Positions 8,699 to 17,908 of a stretch of 64,000 nucleotides of DNA are shown one piece after another. The first letter of the stretch is position 1. Each line of letters opens with the position of its first letter. The stretch is taken from NCBI RefSeq assembly GCF_014268745.2, contig NZ_JABWRB020000002.1:310001-374000 (forward strand), written 5' to 3'. This DNA comes from Pseudomonas zanjanensis. Lineage in GTDB: Bacteria; Pseudomonadota; Gammaproteobacteria; Pseudomonadales; Pseudomonadaceae. The notes below the pieces were generated by a model, which had not been told where the DNA came from, searched no databases, and was given only the letters and a program-made list of their open reading frames with translations. The translations under genes were made by a program, and so were the position numbers.

Positions 8699-9988
8699 AT
8701 GGCCTTCCTTGCACTCGGTATCAACCACAAGACTGCTTCAGTAGACGTCCGCGAGCGCGTGGCCTTTACGCCTGAGCAGCTGGTCGAGGCCTTGCAGCAG
8801 CTCTGCCGACTGACCGACAGCCGCGAAGCTGCGATCCTCTCCACCTGCAATCGCAGCGAGCTCTATATAGAACAGGATCACGTTTCGTCCGATTCAGTGT
8901 TGCGCTGGTTGGCCGAATACCATGATTTGAGCCTTGAAGAGCTGCGCGCCAGTGCTTATGTGCACGAAGACGATGCGGCCGTTCGTCACATGATGCGCGT
9001 CGCCTCGGGGCTCGATTCGCTGGTGCTGGGCGAGCCACAGATTCTCGGCCAGATGAAGTCGGCCTACGCCGTGGCCCGCGAGGCCGGCACCGTCGGCCCG
9101 CTGCTGGGGCGCCTGTTCCAGGCGACGTTCAACGCCGCCAAACAGGTGCGCACCGACACCGCCATTGGCGAGAACCCGGTGTCCGTGGCGTTTGCCGCGG
9201 TCAGCCTGGCGAAACAGATTTTCAGTGATTTGCAACGCAGCCAGGCGCTGCTGATCGGCGCCGGCGAGACCATCACCCTGGTCGCCCGCCATCTCCATGA
9301 CCTGGGTGTGAAACGTATCGTCGTTGCCAACCGCACCCTGGAACGGGCCAGTACCCTGGCCGAACAGTTCGGTGCCCATGCGGTGCTGCTGTCGGACATT
9401 CCCGCCGAGTTGGTGCACAGCGACATCGTCATCAGTTCCACCGCCAGCCAGTTGCCGATTCTTGGCAAGGGCGCCGTGGAAAGTGCCCTGAAGCTGCGCA
9501 AGCACAAGCCGATTTTCATGGTGGACATCGCCGTTCCCCGGGACATCGAGCCGGAAGTCGGCGAGTTGGACGACGTTTACCTCTACAGCGTCGACGACTT
9601 GCACGAGGTGGTCGCCGAGAACCTCAAGAGCCGGCAGGGCGCGGCCCAGGCGGCGGAGGAGATGATCAGTGTCGGCGCCGAGGACTTCATGGTGCGCCTG
9701 CGCGAGCTGGCTGCGGTGGATGTGCTCAAGGCGTATCGTCAACAGAGCGAGCGCCTGCGCGACGAGGAGCTGCAAAAGGCCCAGCGCCTGCTGGCCAACG
9801 GCGGTAGTGCCGAAGAGGTGCTGGTGCAACTGGCCCGCGGCCTGACCAACAAATTGCTCCATGCCCCCAGTGTCCAGCTCAAGAAGCTGACCGCCGAGGG
9901 CCGCCTCGATGCGCTGGCCATGGCCCAGGAACTCTTTGCCCTCGGTGAGGGTTCACCGGATAGCTTTTCGGATAAAAAACCGCAATGA
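8699..9988 (+). CDS. hemA: Glutamyl-tRNA reductase
   Basis: HemA reduces Glu-tRNA to glutamate-1-semialdehyde, the first committed step of C5-pathway haem synthesis. It has 429 residues, with catalytic Cys50 in LSTCNRSELY, an NADP-binding domain near residues 170-320 (LLIGAGE) and a C-terminal dimerisation helix. The start codon has no strong Shine-Dalgarno, although MAFLALGINHKTA is the conserved N-terminus. Its TGA overlaps the prfA start as ATGA, so the two are coupled. Confidence 0.97.
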   Translation: MAFLALGINHKTASVDVRERVAFTPEQLVEALQQLCRLTDSREAAILSTCNRSELYIEQDHVSSDSVLRWLAEYHDLSLEELRASAYVHEDDAAVRHMMRVASGLDSLVLGEPQILGQMKSAYAVAREAGTVGPLLGRLFQATFNAAKQVRTDTAIGENPVSVAFAAVSLAKQIFSDLQRSQALLIGAGETITLVARHLHDLGVKRIVVANRTLERASTLAEQFGAHAVLLSDIPAELVHSDIVISSTASQLPILGKGAVESALKLRKHKPIFMVDIAVPRDIEPEVGELDDVYLYSVDDLHEVVAENLKSRQGAAQAAEEMISVGAEDFMVRLRELAAVDVLKAYRQQSERLRDEELQKAQRLLANGGSAEEVLVQLARGLTNKLLHAPSVQLKKLTAEGRLDALAMAQELFALGEGSPDSFSDKKPQ

Positions 9989-11067
9989 AAGCGTCACTGC
10001 TCAACAAACTGGACATCCTCCAGGACCGTTTCGAAGAACTGACCGCCTTGCTGGGCGATGGCGAAGTCATTTCCGACCAGAACAAATTCCGCACCTATTC
10101 CAAGGAATACGCGGAAGTCGAGCCGATTGTTACCACTTATAAACAGTTGCTTAAAGTGCAGGGCGATCTCGAAGGCGCCCAGGCGCTGCTCAAGGACAGC
10201 GACCCGGACATGCGTGAAATGGCCGTGGAGGAAGTCCGCGAAGCCAAGGAGCAATTGCTCGAACTGGAAAGCAGCCTGCAACGCATGCTGCTGCCCAAGG
10301 ACCCGAATGACGGGCGCAACGTGTTCCTGGAGATCCGTGCCGGCACCGGCGGCGACGAGGCGGCGATTTTTTCTGGCGACCTGTTCCGCATGTATTCGCG
10401 GTATGCCGAGCGTCGCGGTTGGCGGGTGGAAATCCTCTCGGAGAACGAGGGCGAACACGGCGGCTATAAAGAAGTCATCGCCCGGGTCGAGGGCGACAAT
10501 GTCTACGGCAAGCTGAAGTTCGAATCCGGCGCCCACCGTGTGCAACGCGTGCCGGCCACCGAATCCCAGGGACGCATCCACACCTCGGCCTGCACCGTGG
10601 CGGTATTGCCCGAGCCGGACGAGCAGGAAGCCATCGAGATCAACCCGGCGGACCTGCGGGTCGACACGTACCGCTCCTCCGGCGCGGGCGGCCAGCATGT
10701 CAACAAGACCGACTCGGCGATCCGTATCACGCACTTGCCCTCGGGCATCGTGGTCGAGTGCCAGGAAGAACGTTCCCAGCACAAGAACCGTGCGCGGGCG
10801 ATGGCCTGGTTGTCGGCCAAGCTCAACGACCAACAGACCAGTGCCGCCGCCAACGCCATCGCCAGCGAGCGCAAGTTGCTGGTGGGCTCGGGCGATCGTT
10901 CCGAGCGGATCCGTACCTACAACTTCGCCCAGGGCCGGGTCACCGACCATCGCGTCAACCTGACCCTGTATTCCCTGGACGAGATCCTTGCCGGTGGTGT
11001 CGATGCGGTGATCGAGCCTTTGTTGGCCGAATACCAGGCCGACCAGTTGGCGGCGATTGGCGAGTGA
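9985..11067 (+). CDS. prfA: Peptide chain release factor 1
   Basis: RF1 terminates translation at UAA and UAG. This 360-residue protein has the codon-reading tripeptide PAT at 190-192 and the catalytic GGQ at 235-237. It overlaps hemA by 4 bp and is followed after 14 bp by prmC, whose product methylates the Gln of GGQ. Confidence 0.98.
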   Translation: MKASLLNKLDILQDRFEELTALLGDGEVISDQNKFRTYSKEYAEVEPIVTTYKQLLKVQGDLEGAQALLKDSDPDMREMAVEEVREAKEQLLELESSLQRMLLPKDPNDGRNVFLEIRAGTGGDEAAIFSGDLFRMYSRYAERRGWRVEILSENEGEHGGYKEVIARVEGDNVYGKLKFESGAHRVQRVPATESQGRIHTSACTVAVLPEPDEQEAIEINPADLRVDTYRSSGAGGQHVNKTDSAIRITHLPSGIVVECQEERSQHKNRARAMAWLSAKLNDQQTSAAANAIASERKLLVGSGDRSERIRTYNFAQGRVTDHRVNLTLYSLDEILAGGVDAVIEPLLAEYQADQLAAIGE

Positions 11068-11081
11068 GCACAGGTGAATAA

Positions 11082-11912
11082 ATGACCATCATCGCCAGTC
11101 TGTTACGCGCCGCCGAACTGCCGGATTCACCCACGCCACGGCTGGACGCCGAGTTGTTGCTGGCCGCTGCCCTGGGCAAGTCCCGCAGCTTCCTGCACAC
11201 CTGGCCGGAGCGGATCGTGCCCAGCGAGGCGGCGTTGCTGTTCTCCGAATACCTGCGGCGGCGGCGTTCCGGCGAGCCGGTGGCCTACATTCTTGGGCAA
11301 CAAGGCTTCTGGAAGCTCGACCTGGAAGTCGCGCCCCATACCCTGATCCCGCGTCCCGACACCGAGCTGCTGGTGGAAACCGCGTTGGCCTTGTTGCCGG
11401 CGACACCGGCCCGGGTCCTGGACCTGGGCACCGGCAGCGGCGCGATTGCCCTGGCCTTGGCCAGCGAGCGCCCGGCCTGGAAGGTCACGGCGGTCGACCG
11501 GGTGTTGGAAGCCGTAGCCCTGGCCGAACGCAATCGCCAGCGCCTGGACCTGCGCAACGTCACGGTGTTGAGCAGCCACTGGTTCAGCGCTTTGGAAGGC
11601 GAGCGTTTCCAGTTGATCATCAGCAACCCGCCGTACATCGCGGCCAGCGATCCGCACCTGGCCGAGGGCGACGTGCGTTTCGAGCCGGCCAGTGCCTTGG
11701 TGGCCGGGCCCGACGGGCTCGACGATCTGCGCCAGATCGTGGCCGAGGCCCCGGCTCACCTGGAACCGGGTGGCTGGCTGATGCTAGAGCACGGATACGA
11801 TCAGGCCGAAGCGGTGCGCGATTTGCTGAGCGCCCAAGGTTTCACGCAAGTCCACAGCCGCAAGGACCTCGGCGCTCATGAACGCATCAGTCTGGGGTGC
11901 CTGCCGTGCTGA
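11082..11912 (+). CDS. prmC: Release factor glutamine methyltransferase
   Basis: PrmC (HemK) methylates the GGQ glutamine of RF1 and RF2 using S-adenosylmethionine. The protein has 276 residues, a SAM-binding motif DLGTGSGAIA near 114-123 and the substrate motif NPPY at 182-185. It is in the hemA-prfA-prmC-moeB-murI operon; its stop overlaps the moeB start region. Confidence 0.97.
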   Translation: MTIIASLLRAAELPDSPTPRLDAELLLAAALGKSRSFLHTWPERIVPSEAALLFSEYLRRRRSGEPVAYILGQQGFWKLDLEVAPHTLIPRPDTELLVETALALLPATPARVLDLGTGSGAIALALASERPAWKVTAVDRVLEAVALAERNRQRLDLRNVTVLSSHWFSALEGERFQLIISNPPYIAASDPHLAEGDVRFEPASALVAGPDGLDDLRQIVAEAPAHLEPGGWLMLEHGYDQAEAVRDLLSAQGFTQVHSRKDLGAHERISLGCLPC

Positions 11913-12661
11913 ACGATCAGGAGCTGTTGCGCTACAGCCGGCAGATTCTGTTGCAGCACGTCGACATCGACGGCCAGTTGCGTCTCAAGCAAAGCCGGGT
12001 GTTGATCATCGGGCTCGGCGGGCTCGGCGCCCCGGTAGCGTTGTACCTGGCTGCCGCTGGCGTGGGCGAGATGCACCTGGCGGATTTCGACAGCGTCGAC
12101 CTGACCAACCTGCAACGCCAGATCATCCACGACACCGACAGCGTCGGCCTGAGCAAGGTCGATTCGGCGATGCGGCGCCTGGGGGCGATCAACCCCGAGG
12201 TTCGGTTGGTGCCTCACCGAGCGGCCATGGACGAAGACAGCCTGGCCGCGGCGGTCGGGGCGGTGGATGTGGTGCTCGACTGCTCGGACAACTTCTCGAC
12301 CCGCGAAGCGGTGAACGCGGCCTGTGTCGCGGCGGGCAAACCGTTGGTCAGTGGCGCGGCGATTCGCCTGGAAGGGCAGTTGTCGGTCTTCGACCCGCGC
12401 CGCCCCGAAAGCCCTTGCTACCACTGCCTCTACGGCCACGGCAGCGAAGCCGAGCTGACCTGCAGCGAAGCCGGCGTGATCGGGCCGCTGGTGGGCCTGG
12501 TGGGCAGCTTGCAAGCCCTTGAAGCCTTGAAGTTGCTCGCCGGCTTCGGTGAACCGCTGGTGGGGCGTCTGCTGTTGATCGATGCCTTGGGTACACGGTT
12601 CCGTGAGCTGCGGGTCAAGCGTGACCCAGGTTGCAGCGTCTGCGGTGATCCACATGAGTGA
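11906..12661 (+). CDS. moeB: Molybdopterin-synthase adenylyltransferase (MoeB/ThiF/HesA family)
   Basis: This E1-like enzyme adenylates the C-terminus of a sulfur-carrier protein such as MoaD. The 251 residues include the nucleotide-binding GLGGLGAP, a conserved region RQIIHDTDSVG, and two Cys pairs (CYHC and CSVC) that bind zinc. No rhodanese domain is present. Start GTG 11906 (MLNDQELLRYSRQ) fits family N-termini; another in-frame GTG lies at 11897. Overlap with prmC and murI indicates coupled translation. Confidence 0.92.
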   Translation: MLNDQELLRYSRQILLQHVDIDGQLRLKQSRVLIIGLGGLGAPVALYLAAAGVGEMHLADFDSVDLTNLQRQIIHDTDSVGLSKVDSAMRRLGAINPEVRLVPHRAAMDEDSLAAAVGAVDVVLDCSDNFSTREAVNAACVAAGKPLVSGAAIRLEGQLSVFDPRRPESPCYHCLYGHGSEAELTCSEAGVIGPLVGLVGSLQALEALKLLAGFGEPLVGRLLLIDALGTRFRELRVKRDPGCSVCGDPHE

Positions 12662-13445
12662 AGCGCCGGTCGGTGTGCTCGACTCGGGTGTCGGCGGGCT
12701 GTCGGTACTGGGGGAGATCCGTCGACTGCTGCCCAATGAGTCGCTGTTGTACGTGGCAGACTGTGGGCATATTCCCTACGGCGAAAAGACCCCGGAATAC
12801 ATCCGGCAACGCTGCGCGATCATTGCTGACTTTCTCCTGGGCCAGGGCGCCAAGGCGTTGGTCGTTGCCTGCAACACCGCAACGGTGGCTGCCGTTGCCG
12901 ACCTGCGCCGTGATTTTCCCCAGTGGCCCATCGTTGGCATGGAGCCGGCGGTCAAGCCGGCGGCCGCCGCAACCCGCAGCGGTATCGTCGGCGTATTGGC
13001 CACCACCGGCACTTTGCAGAGCGCCAAGTTCGCCGCGCTGCTCGACCGTTTCGCCAGCGATGTGCGGGTCATCACGCAGCCGTGTCCGGGTTTGGTGGAA
13101 CTGATCGAAACGGGTGACCTGCAAAGCCCAGCCCTGTATCAACTGCTGCACCAGTACATCGAGCCGTTGCTGGCGGCCGGTTGCGATACGCTGATCCTGG
13201 GGTGCACGCACTATCCGTTCCTCAAGCCATTGCTCGAGAGGATGATTCCTGAACATATCAGCCTCATCGACACGGGGGCGGCGGTGGCCCGGCAACTTCA
13301 ACGCCTGTTGATTGAGCGAGGGTTGTTGTCTGAAGGACCTGCCAGCGAAACGCACTTCTGGACGAGTGCCGATCCGATACATCTAAGAAAAATCCTACCA
13401 ACGCTATGGCATTCGTCTGGCGTTGTGCGAAGCTTCGAGCTGTAA
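12654..13445 (+). CDS. murI: Glutamate racemase
   Basis: MurI converts L- to D-glutamate for peptidoglycan. The 263-residue protein has the DSGVGG motif at 10-15 and the two catalytic cysteines at 73 (ACNTAT) and 184 (GCTHYPF). It starts at ATG 12654, overlapping moeB by 8 bp. It is the last gene of the hemA operon. Confidence 0.97.
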   Translation: MSEAPVGVLDSGVGGLSVLGEIRRLLPNESLLYVADCGHIPYGEKTPEYIRQRCAIIADFLLGQGAKALVVACNTATVAAVADLRRDFPQWPIVGMEPAVKPAAAATRSGIVGVLATTGTLQSAKFAALLDRFASDVRVITQPCPGLVELIETGDLQSPALYQLLHQYIEPLLAAGCDTLILGCTHYPFLKPLLERMIPEHISLIDTGAAVARQLQRLLIERGLLSEGPASETHFWTSADPIHLRKILPTLWHSSGVVRSFEL

Positions 13446-13475
13446 AAAAAACGTGAAAATTAGGTAATTCCTGCT

Positions 13476-13503
13476 GAACTTCTGTTTTAGCGTGGATTTC
13501 TAT
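13476..13503 (+). promoter_or_regulatory. Possible AlgU (sigma-22)-type promoter for pagL
   Basis: GAACTT is followed after 17 nt by TCTAT in the AT-rich spacer between murI and pagL. This resembles the GAACTT-N16/17-TCtga pattern of envelope-stress promoters. The -10 match is incomplete, so it is a suggestion only. Confidence 0.35.
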
Positions 13504-13559
13504 AGCTTTGAGTGTTTGTAACAAAATCGACTAAGTCTGTTCGGAAAAGGATGTTTCTA

Positions 13560-14078
13560 ATGAAGCGCTTATTCTGCTTTGCCGCGTTTGCGGCTGCGTT
13601 GTTGGGGCACACTTACACTGCGCAGGCAGCGGGTGTGGAGTTTGGGGTGGGCCAGACCAGCGACTCGACCATGACCTATCGCCTGGGCATGCAGTTCGAC
13701 TGGGACAAGAGCTGGTTGCAAAGTGACGTCGGCCGCCTGACCGGCTACTGGAGCGGCGCCTATACCTATTGGGACGGGGACGAAGCATCCAGCAACCACA
13801 GCCTGTCGTTCTCGCCCGTGTTCGTGTACGAATTTTCCGGCCAGAACGTGAAGCCTTACATCGAGGCAGGTGTCGGTGTCGCGTTGTTCGCCAATACCCA
13901 AGTGGAAGACAACAAGCTCGGCACGGCCTTCCAGTTCGAAGATCGCATCGGGTTCGGCCTGCGCTTCAATGGTGGGCATGAAGTGGGCATTCGCGCCACT
14001 CACTACTCCAACGCGGGTATCAAGTCGACCAACGACGGTGTGGAAAGCTACGCGCTGCATTACACGATGCCGCTGTAA
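13560..14078 (+). CDS. pagL: Lipid A 3-O-deacylase PagL
   Basis: PagL is an eight-stranded outer-membrane beta-barrel that removes the 3-O-linked acyl chain from lipid A. The 172-residue precursor has a signal peptide cleaved near AQA-AGVEF (residue 23). The catalytic triad is visible as His148, Ser150 and Glu162, with spacing identical to that of P. aeruginosa PagL (His126/Ser128/Glu140 in mature numbering). The start at ATG 13560 follows GGAAAAGG. Its place after murI and before phrB is the conserved one. Confidence 0.95.
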   Translation: MKRLFCFAAFAAALLGHTYTAQAAGVEFGVGQTSDSTMTYRLGMQFDWDKSWLQSDVGRLTGYWSGAYTYWDGDEASSNHSLSFSPVFVYEFSGQNVKPYIEAGVGVALFANTQVEDNKLGTAFQFEDRIGFGLRFNGGHEVGIRATHYSNAGIKSTNDGVESYALHYTMPL

Positions 14079-14126
14079 AGCTCGAACCCTTGGCAATGTT
14101 GCTCACTTAAGGGTTGTTTGATTCAT

Positions 14127-14215
14127 TGTGGCGAGGGAGCTTGCTCCCGCTGGCTGCGCAGCAGCCTATTTTATGAGCGCTTCGCACTCAAGCGGGAGCA
14201 AGCTCCCTCGCCACA
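14127..14215. repeat. REPIN, family A
   Basis: An arm beginning TGTGGCGAGGGAGC at the left and its complement at the right enclose a shorter internal palindrome. Located after pagL, where it probably forms the transcript 3' end. Confidence 0.9.
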
Positions 14216-14271
14216 GGTTTATCATCCTGCTGAGTGAATAGCGCTGCATGCCCTCAAAAGCCGAGCATCTT

Positions 14272-14577
14272 CTACCGATACGCCGTGGCAATGCCCTGGC
14301 GTTCTTCCAAGCATTCCGGTGCGCCCATCTCGAACTCGCGGCAGATCAGTGGGCGCTTTTCGTAGATGGTGCACATCATGCTGTCGCGATCCAGGGCAGC
14401 GCACCATCCGTCGTCAAGCCGCAGCATCACTTCCCCACCCCAATCGTCCGTGTCGATAAAACGCTCCGGGACCCCGGTGTCGGTGATCAGCATCACTTCC
14501 AACTGACAGCAGCACGCCGCGCACGTCGAGCACGTAACCGCCGGTGCCTGGATTTCATGGAGGGGGATGGTTTTCAT
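14272..14577 (-). CDS. YkgJ-family cysteine-cluster protein
   Basis: This 101-residue protein has a dense cysteine cluster: CSTCAACC near residues 16-23, then C in GWCAA, CTIY and CREFE. This is the pattern of the CxxCxxCC zinc- or iron-binding YkgJ/UPF0153 family. No membrane segment or signal is visible. It lies 27 bp after the SDR gene on the same strand. Its biochemical role is unknown. Confidence 0.88.
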   Translation of the reverse strand: MKTIPLHEIQAPAVTCSTCAACCCQLEVMLITDTGVPERFIDTDDWGGEVMLRLDDGWCAALDRDSMMCTIYEKRPLICREFEMGAPECLEERQGIATAYR

Positions 14578-14604
14578 GGCGCGCAGTGTAAGGCAATCGG
14601 CGGC

Positions 14605-15378
14605 TCAGGGGCGTCCCTTGATCGGACAGCCGTTTTTTGCCTGGCATGAGCCCGAGTCGGCCGGCAGGGTTTCGGCGGATGAAGGCAGGGGCCAGAGCCC
14701 GGTCATGGAGGCAATGGGGAGCGCAACTTCCCTGGGACGTTCGACCAAATGATCCAGCACCTGTCGCGCGGCTTCCTCTGGCGACCAGTGGCACGGGGCC
14801 GGGAAACAATCGTCGGGCTCCAGCGATGGGTCGTCGAACCCCGGGTGCACCAACGTCACATCGATGCCGGCGGGGGCCAGCTCTGCCCGAGCCGATTCGA
14901 ACAGATGACGCATCCCGTTGCCCCCCGCTTCGATTTTCGAAGGCGGCAGGTAGGTTGCCAGGCTGGCGATACCCACCAGATGAGATTCAATCCCGGCGCG
15001 TAACAAGGGCATGGCCACTTCGATGCAGAAACTGGCGGCCAGCAGGTTGCTGCGCACGATATGCTCGATCAATGTGTGATCGGCGGGCTGCCCGTCAACG
15101 TACTCAGCCGTGCCGGCATTGAGGATCACCTGATCCAGCGCGCCCCATTGTCGAGTGATGTGTTCGCCGATCTCGCGCACGGTCTGGCTGTCGGTCAAAT
15201 TGCCGGGCGCTATCAGCACCTGTCCGGGATAACGTATCGAAAGGGTTTCGCAGGATCGGGCCGAGTTCGAACTGACGGCCAGGTAGGCCCCCGTCTCGAG
15301 TATCGCTTCAGCCAACGAAGCGCCGATTCCGTTGCCAGCTCCGGTAAGCCAGTAGCGCCGTGGCGGTCGTACACCCAT
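14605..15378 (-). CDS. SDR-family protein with degenerate active site
   Basis: The 257-residue protein has the Rossmann motif TGAGNGIG at 12-19 and the NAG motif in LNAGTAE, with classical SDR spacing. The active-site YxxxK that should precede MRHLFESARAEL is absent: the sequence there reads EAGGNGMRHL, about three residues shorter than usual and without Tyr or Lys. It may bind NAD(P) without catalysing. The start ATG has AAAGGAG 7 nt upstream. It lies downstream of phrB and could belong to the light-responsive operon. Confidence 0.88.
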   Translation of the reverse strand: MGVRPPRRYWLTGAGNGIGASLAEAILETGAYLAVSSNSARSCETLSIRYPGQVLIAPGNLTDSQTVREIGEHITRQWGALDQVILNAGTAEYVDGQPADHTLIEHIVRSNLLAASFCIEVAMPLLRAGIESHLVGIASLATYLPPSKIEAGGNGMRHLFESARAELAPAGIDVTLVHPGFDDPSLEPDDCFPAPCHWSPEEAARQVLDHLVERPREVALPIASMTGLWPLPSSAETLPADSGSCQAKNGCPIKGRP

Positions 15379-15499
15379 TCCATACTCCTTTCGCTTGCGC
15401 AGGGCTCTGATACACCGCTTCAGTCGAGTTCCTGCGATTAGTAAGACTATATGTCATCGGATAAATAATGCATCCCGGAGACCGGTAATTTCATGTTCG

Positions 15500-16951
15500 C
15501 TAATCGCCCGTCCCTTCAAGGGCTGCGTCCTGTCGCGTCGGCAGGCTTCTGAACGCTGCCAGCGCCCGTGCCCGGGACTGGGCCAGATCAACAATCGGTG
15601 CCGGGTAGTTTGTATTGCCAAACAATTCGCCTTGCACATTAGGGCGGTGGACACTTCGTTTATCGAGATCGTTCAACTCAGGTAACCAATGTTTGATGAA
15701 TAATCCTTCGCGATCGAATTTTTCCGACTGGCTCAACGGATTGAATATGCGAAACCAGGGCGCCGAGTCGGTGCCAGTGGAGGCGCTCCATTGCCAGCCG
15801 CCATTGTTGGCGGCCAAGTCGCCGTCGATCAGGTGCTGCATGAAAAAGCGCTCGCCTTCGCGCCAATCGATCAACAGGTTCTTGGTCAAAAACATGGCCA
15901 CGACCATCCGTAAACGGTTGTGCATCCAGCCGGTCTCCATCAATTGGCGCATGGCCGCATCAATGATCGGCAAGCCGGTGCGCGCCTGTTTCCAGGCCTC
16001 CAGTTCCGCGGGGGCCCTGCGCCACGCCAGCGCCTCGGTTTCCGGGCGGAACGCGCGATGACGCGACACGCGCGGATAGCCCACCAGAATATGTTTATAG
16101 AACTCACGCCAGAGCAATTCATTGATCCAGGTCACAACACCGGCACTTCCGCTTTCGAATTCTCCCTGGTTGGCTTGCAGCGCTGCATGCAGGCACTGAC
16201 GCGGCGACACCACCCCAGCCACCAGGTACGCCGAGAGTTGGCTGGTGCCGGGCCGGGCCGGGAAGTCCCGTTCGTGCTGGTAATCGTCGAGGTGCTGGTC
16301 GACAAAACTGTCCAGGCGCCGCCGGGCTTCGGTTTCACCGGCGGGCCAGAGGGCGCGCAATGCTTCACTGGGCGGGGCGAATCCATCGACTTGCATCGGT
16401 ACCGGGTCGCGGGCAATACCGGTGGGCGCCTGCCGCGGCGGTGTGGCGACCAGGCTCGGCAATGAGAAATGCAGGCGGTTGTAGCAGACCTTGCGGAACT
16501 GACTGAACACCTGGAAATAATTGCCGGTCTTGGTCAGCACGCTGCCGGGCTTGAACAGCAGTTGATCGAGGTGACTGTGAAACTCGATGCCCTGGTCATT
16601 CAAGGCATGGGCGACCTCGGCGTCGCGTCGCGTTTCATTCACGCCGTACTCTTCATTGACATGCACGGCGCTGATGTTCAGTTCGCGACATAGCGTGAGC
16701 AGCACGTGCGGAGCCTGATGCCAATGCGCTGCCTCGCGGATCAAGAGCGGGACGTTCAATTCATCCAGGGCCGCGCTCAACGCGCCGAGGTTGCGCAGCC
16801 AGAAATCGATCTTGCACGGTGCGTCGTCATGGGCACGCCATTGCTCGGGGCTGGTCAGGTACACCGCCACGCAAGGCCCTTGGGCTGCGGCGGCCGCCAG
16901 GGCGGTGTTGTCGCGCAGGCGCAAGTCGCTGCGCAGCCAGATCAATCGCAT
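15500..16951 (-). CDS. phrB: Deoxyribodipyrimidine photolyase (class I CPD)
   Basis: PhrB repairs UV-induced cyclobutane pyrimidine dimers using blue light, with FAD and an antenna chromophore. The 483-residue product has the N-terminal photolyase domain (LIWLRSDLRLRDN), FAD-domain motifs such as WRREFY-like LLWREFYKHI, and NNGGWQWSASTGTD with DSAPWFRIFNP near the C-terminus. The start chosen is ATG 16951 (MRLIWLRSDLR); an in-frame ATG at 16963, directly after the merR stop, lacks a Shine-Dalgarno. It is co-directional with merR and the DUF523 gene. Confidence 0.96.
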   Translation of the reverse strand: MRLIWLRSDLRLRDNTALAAAAAQGPCVAVYLTSPEQWRAHDDAPCKIDFWLRNLGALSAALDELNVPLLIREAAHWHQAPHVLLTLCRELNISAVHVNEEYGVNETRRDAEVAHALNDQGIEFHSHLDQLLFKPGSVLTKTGNYFQVFSQFRKVCYNRLHFSLPSLVATPPRQAPTGIARDPVPMQVDGFAPPSEALRALWPAGETEARRRLDSFVDQHLDDYQHERDFPARPGTSQLSAYLVAGVVSPRQCLHAALQANQGEFESGSAGVVTWINELLWREFYKHILVGYPRVSRHRAFRPETEALAWRRAPAELEAWKQARTGLPIIDAAMRQLMETGWMHNRLRMVVAMFLTKNLLIDWREGERFFMQHLIDGDLAANNGGWQWSASTGTDSAPWFRIFNPLSQSEKFDREGLFIKHWLPELNDLDKRSVHRPNVQGELFGNTNYPAPIVDLAQSRARALAAFRSLPTRQDAALEGTGD

Positions 16952-16963
16952 GCTGTTCTTCAT

Positions 16964-17908
16964 CTAAAGGAGTTCTCGGCGACTCAGTTCGCGGTGAGCC
17001 GATAGCGGGTCTTCGGCCCAGGACACCTCGATCATCGAGACGCCTGTGGATAGCCGGGCGTGGTGGATCGACGCGGCTGGGCCGGCAATGATGATTGGGC
17101 AATCAATTGCGCCCAATAGCCTGGGCAGTTGGGACAGGTTGAGGGCGTGACTGGAATACAACAGGACGCCACGGGCCTTGAGACGTTCGACCGCCAGGGC
17201 CAGCTCGCCCGCCGGGAGCGGGCTGTCGAGCACTTCCACTGGGCAATCGGCGCTGCTGGCCAGCCAGGCGGTGAGCCACAGGTGCGGCTCCAGGGGCAGG
17301 TCCGATTGATTGACCAGCAACAGGGGCGCGCCGCGCAGTTGGCGGTTGTTGTGATAGATCCGGCTGCCGAACTTGCTGCGCAGCCACGAGTACAGGAAGA
17401 CGCGTTCCAACTGCGCACCGAACTGGCCTTGCCAGCGCAGGTGCAGGTCGGCCAGCAATGGCAGGAGTAATTGCTCGCACACGGTCCAGGGCGGATACAG
17501 CGCCATCGCCTGGTTGATCAGGTCATCGACCTGGCGCTCGGCCAGTTGCGTCACCGCCAGCACCAAGGCGTGGCGCTGACGCTGCCAGTCGTTCTCCGCC
17601 GGCTGTGTGGTTTCGGTCGGCGCTGGTGTGTCCAGCAACGGCTTGATCTTGCTCACCGCAACGCCACGATCGATCCACGTGAGGATGTTCCGGATCCGTT
17701 GTACATGCTCGGCATTGAACAGTCGGTGACCCTTGGGTGTGCGGTGCGGCACGATCAGGCCGTACCGGCGCTCCCAGGCCCGTAGCGTGATGGCGTTGAC
17801 CCCGGTCTGCCGGGCGACTTCGCGAATGGGCAGCCAGCCTTGGGCCAAGGCCTGGGCAAAATCGGCCCCCAAGTCTTCGCGGGCGCTGGCGTCGGGGTCG
17901 TTCTTCAT
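16964..17908 (-). CDS. MerR-family regulator, B12-free LitR/PplR1-like
   Basis: The 314-residue protein has an N-terminal MerR winged helix at about 25-95 (LPIREVARQTGV, TLRAWERRYGL, GHRLF), then a helical cap and a Rossmann-like C-terminal domain like that of cobalamin-dependent LitR/CarH. The DxHxxG motif that ligates cobalamin is missing; the corresponding stretch reads NQSDLPLEPH. This matches what I recall of class II LitR (PplR) in P. putida, which controls light-inducible genes including phrB. Start and upstream stop overlap as TAATG, so it is coupled to the DUF523 gene. Confidence 0.88.
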   Translation of the reverse strand: MKNDPDASAREDLGADFAQALAQGWLPIREVARQTGVNAITLRAWERRYGLIVPHRTPKGHRLFNAEHVQRIRNILTWIDRGVAVSKIKPLLDTPAPTETTQPAENDWQRQRHALVLAVTQLAERQVDDLINQAMALYPPWTVCEQLLLPLLADLHLRWQGQFGAQLERVFLYSWLRSKFGSRIYHNNRQLRGAPLLLVNQSDLPLEPHLWLTAWLASSADCPVEVLDSPLPAGELALAVERLKARGVLLYSSHALNLSQLPRLLGAIDCPIIIAGPAASIHHARLSTGVSMIEVSWAEDPLSAHRELSRRELL

